Below, one piece after another: positions 62,493-64,000 of a stretch of DNA of 64,000 nt. Each line of letters begins with the position of its first letter. Position 1 is the stretch's first letter. Origin of the DNA: Chimonanthus salicifolius (Eukaryota; Streptophyta; Magnoliopsida; Laurales; Calycanthaceae). The position numbers and the translations under genes are program-made. The notes beneath the pieces were generated by a model. The model saw only the letters and a list, made by a program, of their open reading frames with translations. It was not told where the DNA came from and searched no databases. Location: contig CM023534.1 in assembly GCA_013350335.1 (NCBI GenBank), positions 7,283,542 through 7,347,541 of the forward strand, given 5' to 3'.

Positions 62493-64000
62493 ATGGATGT
62501 TTCGTCTGGTGAGGTTTTAATCATGAAAACATTGTTGGAGGATGGTTCTTTGTGGAGTTTGATGGCGAAGATGGCTTTTACAAATCGAAAAAGGGACTTA
62601 CCAACAAAAGATGGTTGGGGTTCTTGTTGATAATTTTCATTGGCTGCTTCTAATAAGAGCACCACTAACTTTTGACAGGGGAACTACCATTTTGCCTTGA
62701 TTGTTGATCTGCGGCGACTGAATGCGACTCCAGAAAGCCCATTTGATTTTTTATTTTTTTTAATTTTAAAATCAGTTGGGTGATCGTGAATTCTTTCCTT
62801 TGCATTTGTCATCTACACTACTCTTCTTAATGCTAAAATGTACAGGGGGGCCCACCTTTTCCAATCATGTAGTGGGACCCTCAGGACAGGTTATTATGTA
62901 ATCTTTACTTCTTCTGTTAATCACTTGTTTTCCAATTGGTGGCTACACTCGCAAGAAAGCTATAACCAACGATCATTTTAGCATGGGAAATTTGGTGGGC
63001 TGGCCAGCGGGGGAAATTGGGGTGCATCCCACGTTTCGAGAGCTATTTACGTCGGAGAATTTAGATAAAAAAATTGGATGAAATGTAAATTTTTGGTCAA
63101 AATTATCAACATTTTTAATTTAAAAAGTGTTCGAAGTCTTTTAGAGCACTTGACAAATTCTAGAAATATTTGAGTAATTTCCTTTCACGTAAATTTGTAT
63201 TCTACAACATCTCATATGTGGTAGAATAAAAGAATTTGTAAGGACCAATTTCTCCAACAATATTTCCATAGTTGATTTATCAAGTCATGGACCCGCTTCA
63301 TTCAGTGCGATGGGTAATTGTAAAGATCTTCAATTGCATATTAGACGTAAAGAAAATCATCTTGAATTGTAAAGATCTTCAATTGAATATGTTTTAACCT
63401 TTTCAAATTTTCATGACTTTAAATTATTTTTTAATCACTTAACTCTTACATCATGTTGGCACCAACTTTGTCCCATATAAAAGGTCATTTAAAAAATCAA
63501 CCAGAAATATAATACTTAAAAAAAGTACACTAATCTAATTATAGAAGCCATATTTTTTAAGTTCCTCAAATGTTAATAGTCATTTAAAGACAAGCCCCAT
63601 TTGATGGCCATTGAAAGATGAACCCCATAAAAATCACATAATCTAATCTTAGAAACCATGTTTTTTAAACTCGTATAATTTGGAGAACTTCGAATTATTT
63701 TTTGAATTTCTAATACTTTTAGAAAATTTAACAGATAGTAATGAATATTTACACTTTACATGAGATCAATAGTGGTTCAATGTTAATTTATATACATTTA
63801 ACTGAAGTCATGTTTATTATCATTTTTCATAAATTATATTTTGTTTATGCATGTAGATTATAGTGTATATAGAAGTCCGGAGTTTGACTCATCCTGACTT
63901 TACCTTATATATGAAGCTTGTGAGTAGTTTTATATATCTTTAGAATTAATCACTTCCAATGTAAGATGGAGATATCCATATTATGTAAAAGAAGAAAAAA
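62493..64000. other. Lipase 3' UTR and gene-free AT-rich flank
   Basis: The first few hundred bases after the stop are probably 3' UTR. The rest is AT-rich with no gene, RNA or element ends recognised. Confidence 0.5.

Noticed and set aside
1..64000. CRISPR arrays, operons, rRNA or intact tRNA genes
   Set aside because: No regularly spaced repeats and no complete tRNA or rRNA; the intron-rich genes show eukaryotic nuclear DNA.

Overview
The window is nuclear DNA from a flowering plant. Its genes have many GT-AG introns, the intergenic DNA is AT-rich, and it holds many plant-type retroelements (LINEs with a C-terminal RNase H, tRNA-derived SINEs, a small LTR element, a solo LTR) and MITE-like DNA transposons. 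A woody, TE-rich angiosperm such as a magnoliid would fit the RTE-like LINEs and long introns, but nothing seen fixes the lineage.

Four host genes can be reconstructed exon by exon. (1) Minus strand, 802-7135: a GOST/TMEM87-type seven-transmembrane Golgi/endomembrane protein, 5 coding exons, 512 aa. (2) Minus strand, 11001-21352: LSM1, the signature subunit of the cytoplasmic LSm1-7 mRNA-decay ring, 5 coding exons, 128 aa; its last intron is 8.0 kb and packed with transposon remains. (3) Minus strand, 25711-28057: a LAZY/DRO1-family gravitropism protein, 5 coding exons including a 6-nt first and a 20-nt last coding exon, 301 aa. (4) Plus strand, 49894-62492: a DAGL-like class 3 lipase, 6 introns within the CDS plus a probable 5'-UTR intron, 646 aa. 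In all four, exon phases join without a frame break. They look like unrelated neighbours, as is usual in plant chromosomes.

Between and inside the genes: 7.3-10.4 kb is AT-rich with no gene; 10.4 kb holds a SINE; 11.1-19.1 kb is the LSM1 intron with two RTE-like LINE remnants, a 244-bp element nested in one of them, an RNase H relic and an LTR-like stretch. The 28.3-41.8 kb stretch is a gene-free TE zone with a TRIM-like element, a Stowaway-type MITE, a TAGG-ended TIR element and two hAT-like non-autonomous elements full of ATCGGC/GCCGAT motifs. The 41.9-46.6 kb stretch is a 5'-truncated L1-like LINE (minus) split by an 838-bp solo LTR with a perfect 5-bp target duplication. The DAGL introns carry further RNase H relics, a SINE, a 340-bp TIR element and a perfect 86-bp tandem duplication. 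The final 1.5 kb is AT-rich with no recognisable gene.

The most unusual material is the ATCGGC-rich hAT-like family (38.7-40.4 kb), the 244-bp nested element with GACGCCCCGC ends, and a small foldback family that recurs in the 5'-leader regions of both LSM1 and the lipase gene.
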